Origin: Zhongshania aquatica
GTDB lineage: Bacteria; Pseudomonadota; Gammaproteobacteria; Pseudomonadales; Spongiibacteraceae
DNA length: 64,000 bases
Direction: 5' to 3'
Assembly (NCBI RefSeq): GCF_027257955.1
Contig: NZ_JANZNQ010000001.1
Location: forward strand, 186,001 to 250,000
The translations under genes and the position numbers were made by a program. Under the pieces are notes generated by a model. It searched no databases, was not told the DNA's origin, and was given only the letters and a program-made list of their open reading frames with translations. Shown piece after piece: positions 42,879-52,259 of this stretch; position 1 is the stretch's first letter; the number at the start of each line of letters is the position of its first letter.

Positions 42879-44633
42879 GTGGTGCATGCCATCAGCACTA
42901 ACAACCTTTCAAATATTCAAGATATTGTTCAAAACCGACAGGTTTACAGTGTCTATCAAGCTATTGTCGACACACAAACAATGTCCGTTACCGCCTACGA
43001 AGCCTTAAGCCGCGGACCCGATGGGCTTCTGCACAATCCATTAGCTCTCTTTGATCACGCCCACTGCGCCGGCATAACAGCCGAACTGGAATTTTTATGC
43101 GTTGAACTGGCCTGCACGAGTTTCGACGCCTCGCTTAAACAGCGACTATTTCTAAATATACATCCGCAGATATTGCTCCATCCTAGCTGCAAATCAAAAC
43201 TGCTAGAAAGTATCAAAACCAACCCTGCGCTCTGTCCGAAAAATATTGTACTTGAACTTAGTGAGCGTGAATCTATTGAGGATTTTGATTCATTTCGAGC
43301 AGTGTTAGCCGACTATCGAGATATGGGTTTCGGCATTGCCATCGACGATTTAGGTGCCGCCTATTGCGGTTTACAACGCTGGCTAGAATTAAAACCCGAG
43401 TTTATAAAAATCGATCGGCACTTTATTCAAAACATCCACGTTAATAAGGAAAAAGCCGATTTTATGCGCGGGCTAGTGTCGCTTGCCGCTACCACACAGT
43501 CCGAACTTATTGTCGAGGGCGTTGAGCTTCGCGATGAGGCAGAACTACTTCACAATTTGGGCGTTCGACTCATGCAGGGCTACTATTTCCATCGCCCTGG
43601 AAAAACAGTCGGTAGTCATATTGATAAATACCGCTTCGGTGAGCTAAATCTGGTGCCAAGTGAGCACGATTTAGCAAAGAACCACAACATTGCCGATCTT
43701 ATCATTCCCTGTAATGCCTTGGACTGTAATACCCGCCTAGATCAGGTCATCGAACATTTCCACACCCATAAGAACCTCAACGCCATTCCACTGATTGATG
43801 GCAATGGACTGGCACTAGGCATTATTACTCGACGACAGGCGCTAGACGTGTATACCCGGGAATTTGGCAGGGAGCTAAACAGCCGTAAACCGGTCCGCCA
43901 TTTTATGGATCACACACCCCTGATAATTGACGCAGCAACATCATTCGAAGCGGCGAGCCACCAATTAACCAACAACAGCGAAGAAGATCTCATACAAGAG
44001 TTTATTGTTAGCAATGACCGTCGATACGTAGGCATAGTCAAAACCATCGATTTATTAAGAACGATTACCGAGCAGCAGATTCGCAGTGCGCGCTACGCCA
44101 ATCCGCTCACCTTGCTTCCAGGCAACGTGCCCATCGATGAAACCATTTCTAAACTATTGCGACAACGAGCGGATTTTTGGGTCGCTTATTGCGACATCAA
44201 TAATTTTAAAGCCTTTAACGATGCCTACGGATATAGCCAAGGGGACATTGCGATTACTGTGTTAGCAGACGTTATCAAAGCGCATTGCGATTCAGCGGTC
44301 GACTTTGTCGGCCACGTTGGCGGCGATGATTTCATTATTGTATTTCAAATCCGCGTGCCAGAGGACGAGTGCGCCGCTATCTGCTTCGATTTTCAGAGTA
44401 AGGTCTTGGCGCTCTACGATGATACCGCAATTCAGAATGGCGGGATTTCCACCCTTGATCGGCAAGGCCATTCTACTTTCTACGCCACCATGAGCCTTTC
44501 CATTGGACTCGTTCATCCAGATGCCATGACAGTGACTTCTGCCCATGCAGTGAGCGCCTTGGCTAGCGATGCAAAAAAAGAAGCAAAAAAATTAAGTGAC
44601 GGCGGTGTATACCGCTCTCGTCGCCGTCACTAA
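42879..44633 (+). CDS. EAL-CBS-GGDEF cyclic-di-GMP signalling protein
   Basis: A 584-residue cytoplasmic protein with no membrane segment. An N-terminal EAL phosphodiesterase domain carries YEALSRG at 40-46 and later EAL motifs (LELSERES, IAIDDLGAAYCGL, IKIDRHFI, VEGVE). A CBS pair spans about 270-395 and a C-terminal GGDEF domain has GGDDF at about 482-486. The domain order EAL-CBS-GGDEF matches the regulator type where CBS pairs sense adenyl nucleotides. The start is a GTG with GAGG upstream. Whether net activity is hydrolysis or synthesis cannot be told. Confidence 0.92.
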   Translation: MVHAISTNNLSNIQDIVQNRQVYSVYQAIVDTQTMSVTAYEALSRGPDGLLHNPLALFDHAHCAGITAELEFLCVELACTSFDASLKQRLFLNIHPQILLHPSCKSKLLESIKTNPALCPKNIVLELSERESIEDFDSFRAVLADYRDMGFGIAIDDLGAAYCGLQRWLELKPEFIKIDRHFIQNIHVNKEKADFMRGLVSLAATTQSELIVEGVELRDEAELLHNLGVRLMQGYYFHRPGKTVGSHIDKYRFGELNLVPSEHDLAKNHNIADLIIPCNALDCNTRLDQVIEHFHTHKNLNAIPLIDGNGLALGIITRRQALDVYTREFGRELNSRKPVRHFMDHTPLIIDAATSFEAASHQLTNNSEEDLIQEFIVSNDRRYVGIVKTIDLLRTITEQQIRSARYANPLTLLPGNVPIDETISKLLRQRADFWVAYCDINNFKAFNDAYGYSQGDIAITVLADVIKAHCDSAVDFVGHVGGDDFIIVFQIRVPEDECAAICFDFQSKVLALYDDTAIQNGGISTLDRQGHSTFYATMSLSIGLVHPDAMTVTSAHAVSALASDAKKEAKKLSDGGVYRSRRRH

Positions 44634-44641
44634 AAAGTCTG

Positions 44642-46489
44642 TTAATGCGCGTGGGCAACCACGCCCACTTGCGGCATATTCGCCAGACCAATGTCGCGAG
44701 CATGCTCTTCAAAATCCTTATTCTTCCAAAAGAACGCACCGGGCATAGTGGTGGGAATAACCAAAACATAAAACAGTGTGCGACCGATTATTGCAGTCAC
44801 CAAGGCCGACAGACATAGCAGTAATGCGAGCCCAAACGTGGTGACACTTGGCGCGACGAATATAAGCGATATAGCAATCACTACATTGGCTGCCAGCACC
44901 GTATTACGCAACACATAGCTTTTGCCAAACACCGTAGACTGGATGTAGTGGGACACGCTGCCTTCGTTATTCGCCTTATCCATAGCGCCCGCATGAAACC
45001 ACAAGCCCAGCCCTTCCATCATACTACCCAGCGCAATACCTCCCAGTGCAATAGTAAATAACTGCGCCACATTCCCACCAAAGGCTATGAGTGTTGGTAT
45101 ACCCACAACGCCAAGCAATACGCTACCGAGAGTGATTGCGGTACCTAGAAATGAAGTGGCGGTCTGCCAGTGATTCCAAAATGGCCGCGCGGGAATTCGG
45201 TAGCAGCGATACATATAGTAAAGCCCGACAGAGCCGGACATTAAAGCCAAATAACCGCATGCGGCGGCGAATCCATTTAAATGCCCCCAATCGCCAACAA
45301 CCTTAATAAACACCTCATTCGCCGGCAGCATTGCCAATAAGTGCACACCTGCAAACACCATATAAAGCAGCATTCCCAGACCTTCGCGGCAGACGGGCGA
45401 ATGCCGAAGGTTATTGAAGCCGCGATAAAAACGCCAAGGTTTTCCTAAGTGGGTTGCTGACATCAACATCCCTAGCCCTGCAAGACCGACAGTAAGCGCC
45501 ATCAAAGGCACATACATCACCGAGTTACGCATTGCCGCCAAGCTGTCAATACCGAGCTGCGCCCCTAAGAATGCAATTAAAAATGCGCCCAGTGAGGCTT
45601 GGCTTACCAAGGTGAAGATCACCAAAGGATTTTCCCGTGAGTTTAATTTAGATAGGCTCCACTTTTTCTCAACGCCTTTTTTCTGATCGACCACTGGGCG
45701 GTACTGTCCGTCGTCACCCTTGTGATATTTCACTGCCATGCCATCTGTCCGCGTCACTTCATCAGGCATATTTTTAATTTGCTGGAAGCGAATATTGGGA
45801 TGGGTAATCTCGGGATCGGGAAAACCGGGAATGCTGAGCTTGCCTTGCTCACGATTATCAGGGAGATCATCCACCACCCCGAAATTCAGAGCGTTACCCA
45901 AGCAGGCAGTCACGCAAGCAGGTTTAAGATTCACCTCAAGTCGATCAACACACATATTACACTTAGACACCTGCCCCTTAATCGGGTCTAACTGCGGCGC
46001 ATTGTAGGGACATACCCACGTGCAATAGCCGCAGCCAAAGCAGGTCTCTGGATCTTGCAGAACCGCACCGTATTCAACGTGTTTGGTGTAGGCGCGCGTA
46101 GGGCAGCCCTTTAAACAAACAGGATCGTCGCAATGGTTGCAGGCCATGGAGATATTCATGCGCTTAAAGTCTGGGTAGGTGCCACCCTCAACATAACCCA
46201 CAGAACGAAAACTAATGTGCGCTGGGTTGTCATTCTTTTCACTACAGGCAGCCTCGCAGGCATGGCAACCTATGCAATTATCGGCAGTAAAATGAAAGGC
46301 ATGTTGTTTATTTCTATTTGGATTCGCACCTACGCCGGGCTCTTCGTTAATAAACATTTCTCGACCCGCGGGAAGCGAGCCACCAGTGCGAGCAATTAGA
46401 TCGATAGGGGCTTCATAATAATTGACCGCCGGCGCGGTAGACTCCTTAAGAAAAGCATACCCAGGTTCATCGTCTCGTACTTTCCACAT
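44642..46489 (-). CDS. Fused iron-sulfur and membrane-anchor subunit (DmsB-DmsC fusion)
   Basis: A 615-residue fusion. The N-terminal third is a DmsB/NrfC-type ferredoxin with four [4Fe-4S] Cys clusters (CIGCHACEAAC, CNHCDDPVCLKGC, CFGCGYCTWVC, CNMCVDR with a later CVTAC). After a linker (GVEKKWSLSKLNSRENPL) the rest is a DmsC-type anchor with eight predicted membrane helices, the usual quinol-oxidising subunit of DMSO reductase-like enzymes. It lies 112 nt downstream of the molybdopterin catalytic subunit on the same strand, with a perfect hairpin between. It should move electrons from the quinone pool to that subunit. Confidence 0.88.
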   Translation of the reverse strand: MWKVRDDEPGYAFLKESTAPAVNYYEAPIDLIARTGGSLPAGREMFINEEPGVGANPNRNKQHAFHFTADNCIGCHACEAACSEKNDNPAHISFRSVGYVEGGTYPDFKRMNISMACNHCDDPVCLKGCPTRAYTKHVEYGAVLQDPETCFGCGYCTWVCPYNAPQLDPIKGQVSKCNMCVDRLEVNLKPACVTACLGNALNFGVVDDLPDNREQGKLSIPGFPDPEITHPNIRFQQIKNMPDEVTRTDGMAVKYHKGDDGQYRPVVDQKKGVEKKWSLSKLNSRENPLVIFTLVSQASLGAFLIAFLGAQLGIDSLAAMRNSVMYVPLMALTVGLAGLGMLMSATHLGKPWRFYRGFNNLRHSPVCREGLGMLLYMVFAGVHLLAMLPANEVFIKVVGDWGHLNGFAAACGYLALMSGSVGLYYMYRCYRIPARPFWNHWQTATSFLGTAITLGSVLLGVVGIPTLIAFGGNVAQLFTIALGGIALGSMMEGLGLWFHAGAMDKANNEGSVSHYIQSTVFGKSYVLRNTVLAANVVIAISLIFVAPSVTTFGLALLLCLSALVTAIIGRTLFYVLVIPTTMPGAFFWKNKDFEEHARDIGLANMPQVGVVAHAH

Positions 46490-46507
46490 AGTTACTGCCC
46501 TTTATCG

Positions 46508-46534
46508 GGTGACTGAATAAATGATTCAGTCACC
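46508..46534 (-). other. Intercistronic hairpin in the molybdoenzyme operon
   Basis: GGTGACTGAAT (46508-46518) and ATTCAGTCACC (46524-46534) form 11 perfect base pairs with a 5-nt loop, between the catalytic and the iron-sulfur/anchor genes. There is no T-tract. It is probably an mRNA stability element or a regulator site. Confidence 0.6.
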
Positions 46535-46601
46535 ACAGAGTTTTTAAAATCCCACGTCATCGTATGCGCCTACCTAATGTCATCCCCGACAATAAGCCAT
46601 A

Positions 46602-48785
46602 TCAATATGCGCGGCGCTCAACATTTAATCGTCCAGCTTCTTTCTGATCTATTTGCTCAATCCGCACAGCACACTGCTTAAACGCCGGTTGACGAGAGTA
46701 TGGGTCGAGTAAGCCGAGGGATAAGCGATTAACACAATCGTGGTAATGCATCGGGATAAAGACCATATTGTGAGGCACGCGCTGAGTAAGCTGTACCATC
46801 ACTATTGCATCGCCACGCTTGGACACCAGCCTTACATAGCTTTGATGCTTCACGCCCTGCTCGCGCGCAGAGTCAGGATTCATTTCCATATAGGCCGTTG
46901 GGCTGAATTTATTCAGATTGCCAATTTTTCCCGTCTTCGTTCTGGTATGAAAATGCTCTACAACCCGGCCACTGTTTAACCAAAAGGGATAGCTTTCGTC
47001 CGGCACTTCGTTGTCTTCTATATAAGCCATGGCTAGGAGATTGGCCTTGCCATTAGGCGTTGGAAAAATGCCGTCGGAATACAATCGAGGATTACCGGTA
47101 GCCTCTCCCTCTCGCATAGGCCATTGAATGCCCCGTTGCGCCTCGATCAGGTCATGGCTCATACCGGAAATATCTAAATTCCGCTTATCACCCTTTGACA
47201 ATAATTTCATTTCGTCGAAGATATCAGAGGATAATTCAGGGAAGGTCATGGCACGGCCACGCTCAAAGCGCTTGGCCAGTTCACTGAATATCCAATGATC
47301 CGGTTTAGCCTGCCCCGGCGGTTCAACAAATTTGCGTACTAGATTTACGCGACGCTCAGTATTGGTTTGCACCCCCTCCTTCTCACCCCAGAGCGCACCC
47401 GGCAAATAAACATGGGCGAAGTTAACGGTTTCACAATCTTTATAGCCGTCTTGAACGACCATAAACTCAAGTTTCTCCAATGCTTTTTTGATACGTGGTT
47501 GATTGGGCATAGAGGTCAGGGGGTTTGTTGCCACAATCCACAAAGCCTTAATTTCGCCTGATTCGATAGCGGGAAAGATATCTGTCTGCTGAAGACCACG
47601 TTTGGCTGGGAAAAAATCGGCATCGACTCCCCAAAATTTAGCCACCTCGTCGCGATGCTCTTGCTTTTCCAGCATACGGTAGCCCGGCAAACCCGAACAG
47701 GATGACCATTCACGGGTACCCATGGCATTGCACTGACCGGTAATAGACAAACTGGTACCGCCCGGCACACCAATATTACCGGTGATCAAATTTAGATTAT
47801 TAATACCGCAAACACCGTCCGTACCGTGGGTACTCTGATTAATCCCCATTGTCCAAATACTCATGGCCGAAGGAGCCTTGGCGTAAATGCGTGCGACGTT
47901 TTTGATCATATCGGCGTCGATACCGCAAATACGCGACGCGGTCACTGGATCATACTTAGCGACAGTCGCCTTTAACTCCTCAAAGCCATTACAGTGCGCC
48001 TCGATATAGGCCTCGTCCTGTAGGCCTTCGGCCAAAATTACATGGGCAAGTGCGTTTAGCAGCACTAAATCTGTTCCCGGAGTGATGGGAAGATGAATAT
48101 CAGCAAACTGGGCAAACATCGTTACTCGCGGATCGACCACGATTAAGGGGAATTTTCGTTTTTCTAGCGCTTCTTTGAGACGCCAATAGATAATCGGATG
48201 CTGCTCAGGTAGGTTTGAACCAAACGCCATCAAACAGTGTGTATTTTCAAAGTCGTCGTAACATCCCGGCGGACCGTCAGCGCCAAAAGACCGCTTATAG
48301 CCAGAGACCGCCGACGCCATACATAGCGTGGTATTGCCATCGTAATTGTTTGTACCAAGAACACCGCGCACGAGCTTGCCTAAAGTGTAAAACTCTTCGG
48401 TCAAGAGCTGGCCTGTGGACACAACGGCAACGCTATCGCGACCATATTTCTCTTGGATACGCGTAAATTCTTCAGCGGTTTTATCCAATGCGGCATCCCA
48501 GCTCGCAGGCTGAAAGGTATCGTATATTTTATTGCGCATTAACGGTTCGGTGCCACGACCTGCGGTGCCACTTAACTCGTGCTCAAAAATACCTTTAATA
48601 CATAGCTTGCCCTGATTTACAGGCGCATTACCCTTTCCGCGACTGGCGACTGGCTTACCTTCGACATTCAAACCAACCTCAATGGAGCAGCCTGTTGAGC
48701 AGTAACCGCAGACGGCGTACTTCCACTCCACCACCTTCTTATCTGTAATTGCAATTGGCTTGCGATTTTTCCGGCCAAATATCAT
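46602..48785 (-). CDS. Molybdopterin oxidoreductase catalytic subunit, NasA-like
   Basis: A 727-residue bis-MGD oxidoreductase. An N-terminal [4Fe-4S] site is CGYCSTGCSIEVG. The Mo-ligand region reads NTTLCMASAVSGYKRSFGADGPP, and the body follows assimilatory nitrate reductase closely (MGINQSTHGTDGVCGINNLN, TGNIGVPGGTSLSITGQCNA, GTREWSSCSGLPGYR). No twin-arginine signal is present, so it acts in the cytoplasm. Nitrate is the likeliest substrate by family. Its pairing with a DmsB-DmsC fusion rather than NADH- or ferredoxin-linked partners is unusual, and another substrate is possible. GGGAGA precedes the ATG. Confidence 0.85.
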   Translation of the reverse strand: MIFGRKNRKPIAITDKKVVEWKYAVCGYCSTGCSIEVGLNVEGKPVASRGKGNAPVNQGKLCIKGIFEHELSGTAGRGTEPLMRNKIYDTFQPASWDAALDKTAEEFTRIQEKYGRDSVAVVSTGQLLTEEFYTLGKLVRGVLGTNNYDGNTTLCMASAVSGYKRSFGADGPPGCYDDFENTHCLMAFGSNLPEQHPIIYWRLKEALEKRKFPLIVVDPRVTMFAQFADIHLPITPGTDLVLLNALAHVILAEGLQDEAYIEAHCNGFEELKATVAKYDPVTASRICGIDADMIKNVARIYAKAPSAMSIWTMGINQSTHGTDGVCGINNLNLITGNIGVPGGTSLSITGQCNAMGTREWSSCSGLPGYRMLEKQEHRDEVAKFWGVDADFFPAKRGLQQTDIFPAIESGEIKALWIVATNPLTSMPNQPRIKKALEKLEFMVVQDGYKDCETVNFAHVYLPGALWGEKEGVQTNTERRVNLVRKFVEPPGQAKPDHWIFSELAKRFERGRAMTFPELSSDIFDEMKLLSKGDKRNLDISGMSHDLIEAQRGIQWPMREGEATGNPRLYSDGIFPTPNGKANLLAMAYIEDNEVPDESYPFWLNSGRVVEHFHTRTKTGKIGNLNKFSPTAYMEMNPDSAREQGVKHQSYVRLVSKRGDAIVMVQLTQRVPHNMVFIPMHYHDCVNRLSLGLLDPYSRQPAFKQCAVRIEQIDQKEAGRLNVERRAY

Positions 48786-49085
48786 CTATTTCTCTCCCTT
48801 GCCGACGCGCACCAATTTAAAGCACTAGTTCAGCAGCATACCGTTTCGAAGCGCACCATTATGGTGAAAACACACCTGTTTATGGCCTCTATACGCCGGA
48901 AGTAACAAGATCCATGCCATATAAACACAAGGATAAATAAAGTAGCGAATGGCTAAAAAATAGCGTGCGCGCTATGGCTTGCTGAAGACTAAGGGGGATA
49001 AAACAAAGAGCGGAAAACAAAAAACGCAGACAAAAAAAAAGAGGCCCGAAGGCCTCTTCTACTGACTCACAAGGTGAATCTGATC
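48786..49085. other. Gap with promoter of the molybdoenzyme operon and ompA terminator
   Basis: 300 nt with no gene. The side next to 49085 holds the terminator at 49039-49058; the rest is presumed promoter of the minus-strand molybdoenzyme operon. I see no FNR- or NarL-like box I can support. Confidence 0.5.
49039..49058 (-). terminator. Intrinsic terminator of the OprF-like porin gene
   Basis: AAGAGGCC (49039-49046), loop CGAA, GGCCTCTT (49051-49058), followed on the minus strand by a T-run (complement of the nine-A tract at 49032-49040). It lies 27 nt after the stop. Confidence 0.9.
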
Positions 49086-50195
49086 TTACTCAACTACTTC
49101 CGCCTGCATTACGGCAATAACGCGACGGTTGGCACGACGACCATCCGCAGTTTTATTGTCAGCAATCGGACGCTCTTCACCATAACCCACTGCGCTCAGA
49201 CGATTAGCAGCGATACCGTAATCACGGATCAAAGCATTCCGAACAGCATCAGCACGGCGCTGAGAAAGCTGTTTGTTGTAAGCTGCTGCGCCATTGCTAT
49301 CAGCGTGACCTTCAACAACAGTGCTCACTCCAGCAAACTGGTTCATGAAGTCAGCAACTTTCTTCAGCTCAGCTGCATAGGCAACCGGAATAGCATCAGA
49401 GTTGTTAGCAAAGTTAATTTCTAACTTGATGCTTTCTGAGTGCTTAAGGACAAACTTACAACCAAACTTGTCTACTTGACGACCAGCTGGTGTGTTAGGG
49501 CACTTATCACGGTAGTTCGGCACGCCGTCACCGTCTTTGTCTAAAGCACAACCTTTAGCATCAACAGCAACACCGGCAGGTGTACCTGGGCACTGGTCAA
49601 CACCATCTTCAACACCATCAGCATCCGAATCGCCAACAACTACCGGCGCAGGAGCTGGCATTGGAGCAGCGCTGCCGCCTAGCGCGTAGCTCAAACCAAC
49701 AGATACAATACCATCTGCTGTTTCACGGTCAGTACCGTAAACATAACGCGCATCACCGCGCACAGACCAAGCACTGTCGATCAGGTAACGTAGACCACCA
49801 CCCGCATTCAACTGGGTTTGAGAATCATAAGCACCGTTATTGAAGTCTGATTCCACAACACCAATACCACCCGCTAGATAAGGGGTAACTTTTGAGCTGT
49901 TGCTAAAATAGCGCAATACATCAAGGCTAGTACCCATCACATCTTGATCGACAGAACTAAAGCCTTGATCATTGTCTGCTTCACTGTAAAACCCGCGAAG
50001 TTCAAGACCCCAATCTTTGTTAAATTTGCGCTCAGCACCGAGAAGAACTACGGCAGCTGGGTCTAGGTTACGGCTTCCATCATAAACCATGTAACCAATT
50101 GCTGGATTTAAATACCACTTACCGTCTTCAGCAGCTGATGCTAATGAAGGGCAAATCGCCGCCGCTATTGCAGCACCTAATAGGACTTTACGCAT
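49086..50195 (-). CDS. OmpA/OprF-type outer-membrane protein
   Basis: A 369-residue outer-membrane protein: signal peptide MRKVLLGAAIAAAICPSLASA, an N-terminal eight-stranded barrel (about 25-185), a Pro/Ala hinge, thrombospondin type-3 Ca-binding repeats (DSDADGVEDGVDQCPGTPAG and DKDGDGVPNYRDKCPNTPAG), and a C-terminal OmpA peptidoglycan-binding domain (VVEGHADSNGAAAYN and LSQRRADAV). This is the OprF architecture, a major structural porin linking outer membrane and cell wall. GGGGGAGAG precedes the ATG. It stands alone with its own terminator. Confidence 0.95.
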   Translation of the reverse strand: MRKVLLGAAIAAAICPSLASAAEDGKWYLNPAIGYMVYDGSRNLDPAAVVLLGAERKFNKDWGLELRGFYSEADNDQGFSSVDQDVMGTSLDVLRYFSNSSKVTPYLAGGIGVVESDFNNGAYDSQTQLNAGGGLRYLIDSAWSVRGDARYVYGTDRETADGIVSVGLSYALGGSAAPMPAPAPVVVGDSDADGVEDGVDQCPGTPAGVAVDAKGCALDKDGDGVPNYRDKCPNTPAGRQVDKFGCKFVLKHSESIKLEINFANNSDAIPVAYAAELKKVADFMNQFAGVSTVVEGHADSNGAAAYNKQLSQRRADAVRNALIRDYGIAANRLSAVGYGEERPIADNKTADGRRANRRVIAVMQAEVVE

Positions 50196-50454
50196 AACTC
50201 TCCCCCTAATTTTTTTAAACTTCCTTTATCAATGCCGTGAAAGCACGTCATTGGTTCAGAATAACACGAGCAACACTGCTTGCACGTCTGAATTTGAGTA
50301 ATTTTACCAAGGCAATCCGTAATTTCACCATAAAAAAGTAAAAAACGATTTTACAATGATATCAGGCGCTAAGAGGTTTGAATCTCATGTGAGTTCCCTC
50401 TATCCGACTAAAAATAGCCGTATTTACACTTATTAACAATAATATTGATAAAAA
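50196..50454. other. Upstream region of the OprF-like gene
   Basis: 259 nt of promoter DNA; AT-rich, with several T-runs and no other gene. No distinct operator was seen. Confidence 0.4.
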
Positions 50455-51153
50455 TCACCAGCTCATTGCCTGCTTTATAAAAGGAATGGTGAGCTTGCGC
50501 TGCTCGACCATACTCAAGCGATCTAAAACATTAAGCAAATCAAATAGGCTCTTAGCATCACGCTGGCAACGCGCATAAATGTATTCTGCCACTGCATCAG
50601 ACACTAAAATGCCACGCATTTTAGCCTTGAACTGCAGAGCTGCCATGCGCTCAGCCTCGTCTAACGACGTCAACTTATAGCTACTCAAGCTCTGCAAGCG
50701 CGAAAGCAAATCTGGTAATCCAAGCTGCAACTGAGAATGAGGTAGGGATGATGAAACAAGTAAACTAGTCTCTGACTGCAAAATACTATTGTAGCAATTA
50801 AAGACCGCACGCTCCCAAGACTCATTCCCCGCGATTAGCTGAATATCATCGAAGCAGAGCAGATCCAAATACGCCGCGCCATCAAGAACAGCCTCAGGAT
50901 CGAATTCCAACACTTCCGCAACAGGTATATACCGAGCGTAACGCCCCACTGCTTCAGCCTGATGACAGCAAGCCTGCAACAAGTGACTAAGCCCGCCCCC
51001 GCCATAAAGGTAAATCCACTTTTCACCCTCGCCAGTCGCCTGCTGTCTAAGCTGATTCACAAGTAGGCGATGATGCTCTGATGTATAGAAATTATCGAAG
51101 GTGGCTTCGGTATCTAACTTAAGCGCCAAAGGAAGCTGGGGACTGGCCATCAT
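50455..51153 (-). CDS. hda: DnaA regulatory inactivator Hda
   Basis: A 232-residue Hda homologue that, with the beta clamp, triggers hydrolysis of DnaA-ATP after initiation. The sequence matches Hda across its length, for example GLPDLLSRLQSLSSYKLTSL, AALQFKAKMRGI and RKLTIPFIKQAMSW. The N-terminal clamp-binding motif is QLPLALKL. The Walker A loop is degenerate, GGGGLSHLL at 51-59, lacking the Lys or Arg found in other Hda proteins. The start overlaps the end of the AI-2E-family gene by 4 nt (ATGA), so translation is coupled. Confidence 0.93.
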   Translation of the reverse strand: MMASPQLPLALKLDTEATFDNFYTSEHHRLLVNQLRQQATGEGEKWIYLYGGGGLSHLLQACCHQAEAVGRYARYIPVAEVLEFDPEAVLDGAAYLDLLCFDDIQLIAGNESWERAVFNCYNSILQSETSLLVSSSLPHSQLQLGLPDLLSRLQSLSSYKLTSLDEAERMAALQFKAKMRGILVSDAVAEYIYARCQRDAKSLFDLLNVLDRLSMVEQRKLTIPFIKQAMSW

Positions 51154-52259
51154 TGTTCTGTCGTTTCCGAATCGTCAATATCGACAGCCGCCCCATAGAG
51201 TCCGCTGAGCTTATAATAGTCGTGCAGGTGGTTAATCATAACCTTGATCACCGCCGCGACGGGCAAGGCGAGCAAAATACCAACAAAACCAAACAACTGC
51301 CCGCCGGCCAGAATAGCAAAAATAACAACCACCGGATGCAAACCAATCTTGTCACCAACCAAGATGGGAGTAAGCACCATCGACTCTAGCATTTGACCAA
51401 TGCCAAACACCGCCGCGACACCGGCAAGTGGTAACAGACTGTCAAATTGAAAGAACGCGGCGACCCCAGCAGCAGAAATACCAATAATGACACCCAAGTA
51501 AGGCACAATGCTTGCCAGTCCCGCCAGCAATCCCAGCACCAGTGCCAATTCAAGCCCCACCAACCATAGCCCCAGCGTGTACACCAATGACAAGGCCAGC
51601 ATGACCAGTAGTTGACCTCTCGCAAATGCACCCAAAATCTCATCGCACTGTTGCGCAATTTCTACCGTACGCAGTTCTACCGACCGCGGCAGAAAATTCC
51701 GGATGGCGGCCATCAACACATCCCAATCCCGCAGTAAATAAAAGGTAACCACGGGCACCAAGGTGACATTGGCTATCCAAGTTAGTAGCGCCATGCTGGA
51801 GCCACTGACCTTGCCCCACAAATAAAACAAGATACCGCCAGCACTCTCCCAATGTTTACTCAATGCTTCACGAGCTGCATCCATCGGTTTTGTCTGCTCA
51901 GGTAAATCAAGATACTGACGTAAGGTTGGCAACCCCGTCTGCTGAAGCCAGGCCAAGCCTTCATATATGCGTTCAACCAACAACTGAATCTGATCGATTA
52001 GCAAGGGCACACTGACCAAAAACAGCAATCCGCCGAGCAGCGTCAATCCCACAAACACTGTCACCACTGACATGGTTCGCGACATTCCGCGCGCCTCAAG
52101 CCTATCTGCCAAAGGATCACCGATATAGGCTAAGACCGCTGCCAGCAAAAATGGCATTAATATAGGCGCCAATAAATGTACCAGCAACACGAAGGCAATC
52201 GCGGCGAGCAAACCCCAAACCGGCTTGGATATACTAATCACAGATGACGGCCCGACCAC
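51150..52259 (-). CDS. AI-2E family transporter (PerM-like permease)
   Basis: A 369-residue membrane protein with about eight helices and the family features MPFLLAAVLAYIGDPLADRL, FLVSVPLLIDQIQLLVER and FGFVGILLALPVAAVIKV. Members are variously annotated as autoinducer-2 exporters or PerM-type permeases, and the substrate is unknown for most. It begins with GTG, overlaps the DUF2066 gene by 22 nt upstream and hda by 4 nt downstream. The DUF2066-permease-hda order is a common gammaproteobacterial arrangement next to purM. Confidence 0.9.
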   Translation of the reverse strand: MVGPSSVISISKPVWGLLAAIAFVLLVHLLAPILMPFLLAAVLAYIGDPLADRLEARGMSRTMSVVTVFVGLTLLGGLLFLVSVPLLIDQIQLLVERIYEGLAWLQQTGLPTLRQYLDLPEQTKPMDAAREALSKHWESAGGILFYLWGKVSGSSMALLTWIANVTLVPVVTFYLLRDWDVLMAAIRNFLPRSVELRTVEIAQQCDEILGAFARGQLLVMLALSLVYTLGLWLVGLELALVLGLLAGLASIVPYLGVIIGISAAGVAAFFQFDSLLPLAGVAAVFGIGQMLESMVLTPILVGDKIGLHPVVVIFAILAGGQLFGFVGILLALPVAAVIKVMINHLHDYYKLSGLYGAAVDIDDSETTEQ

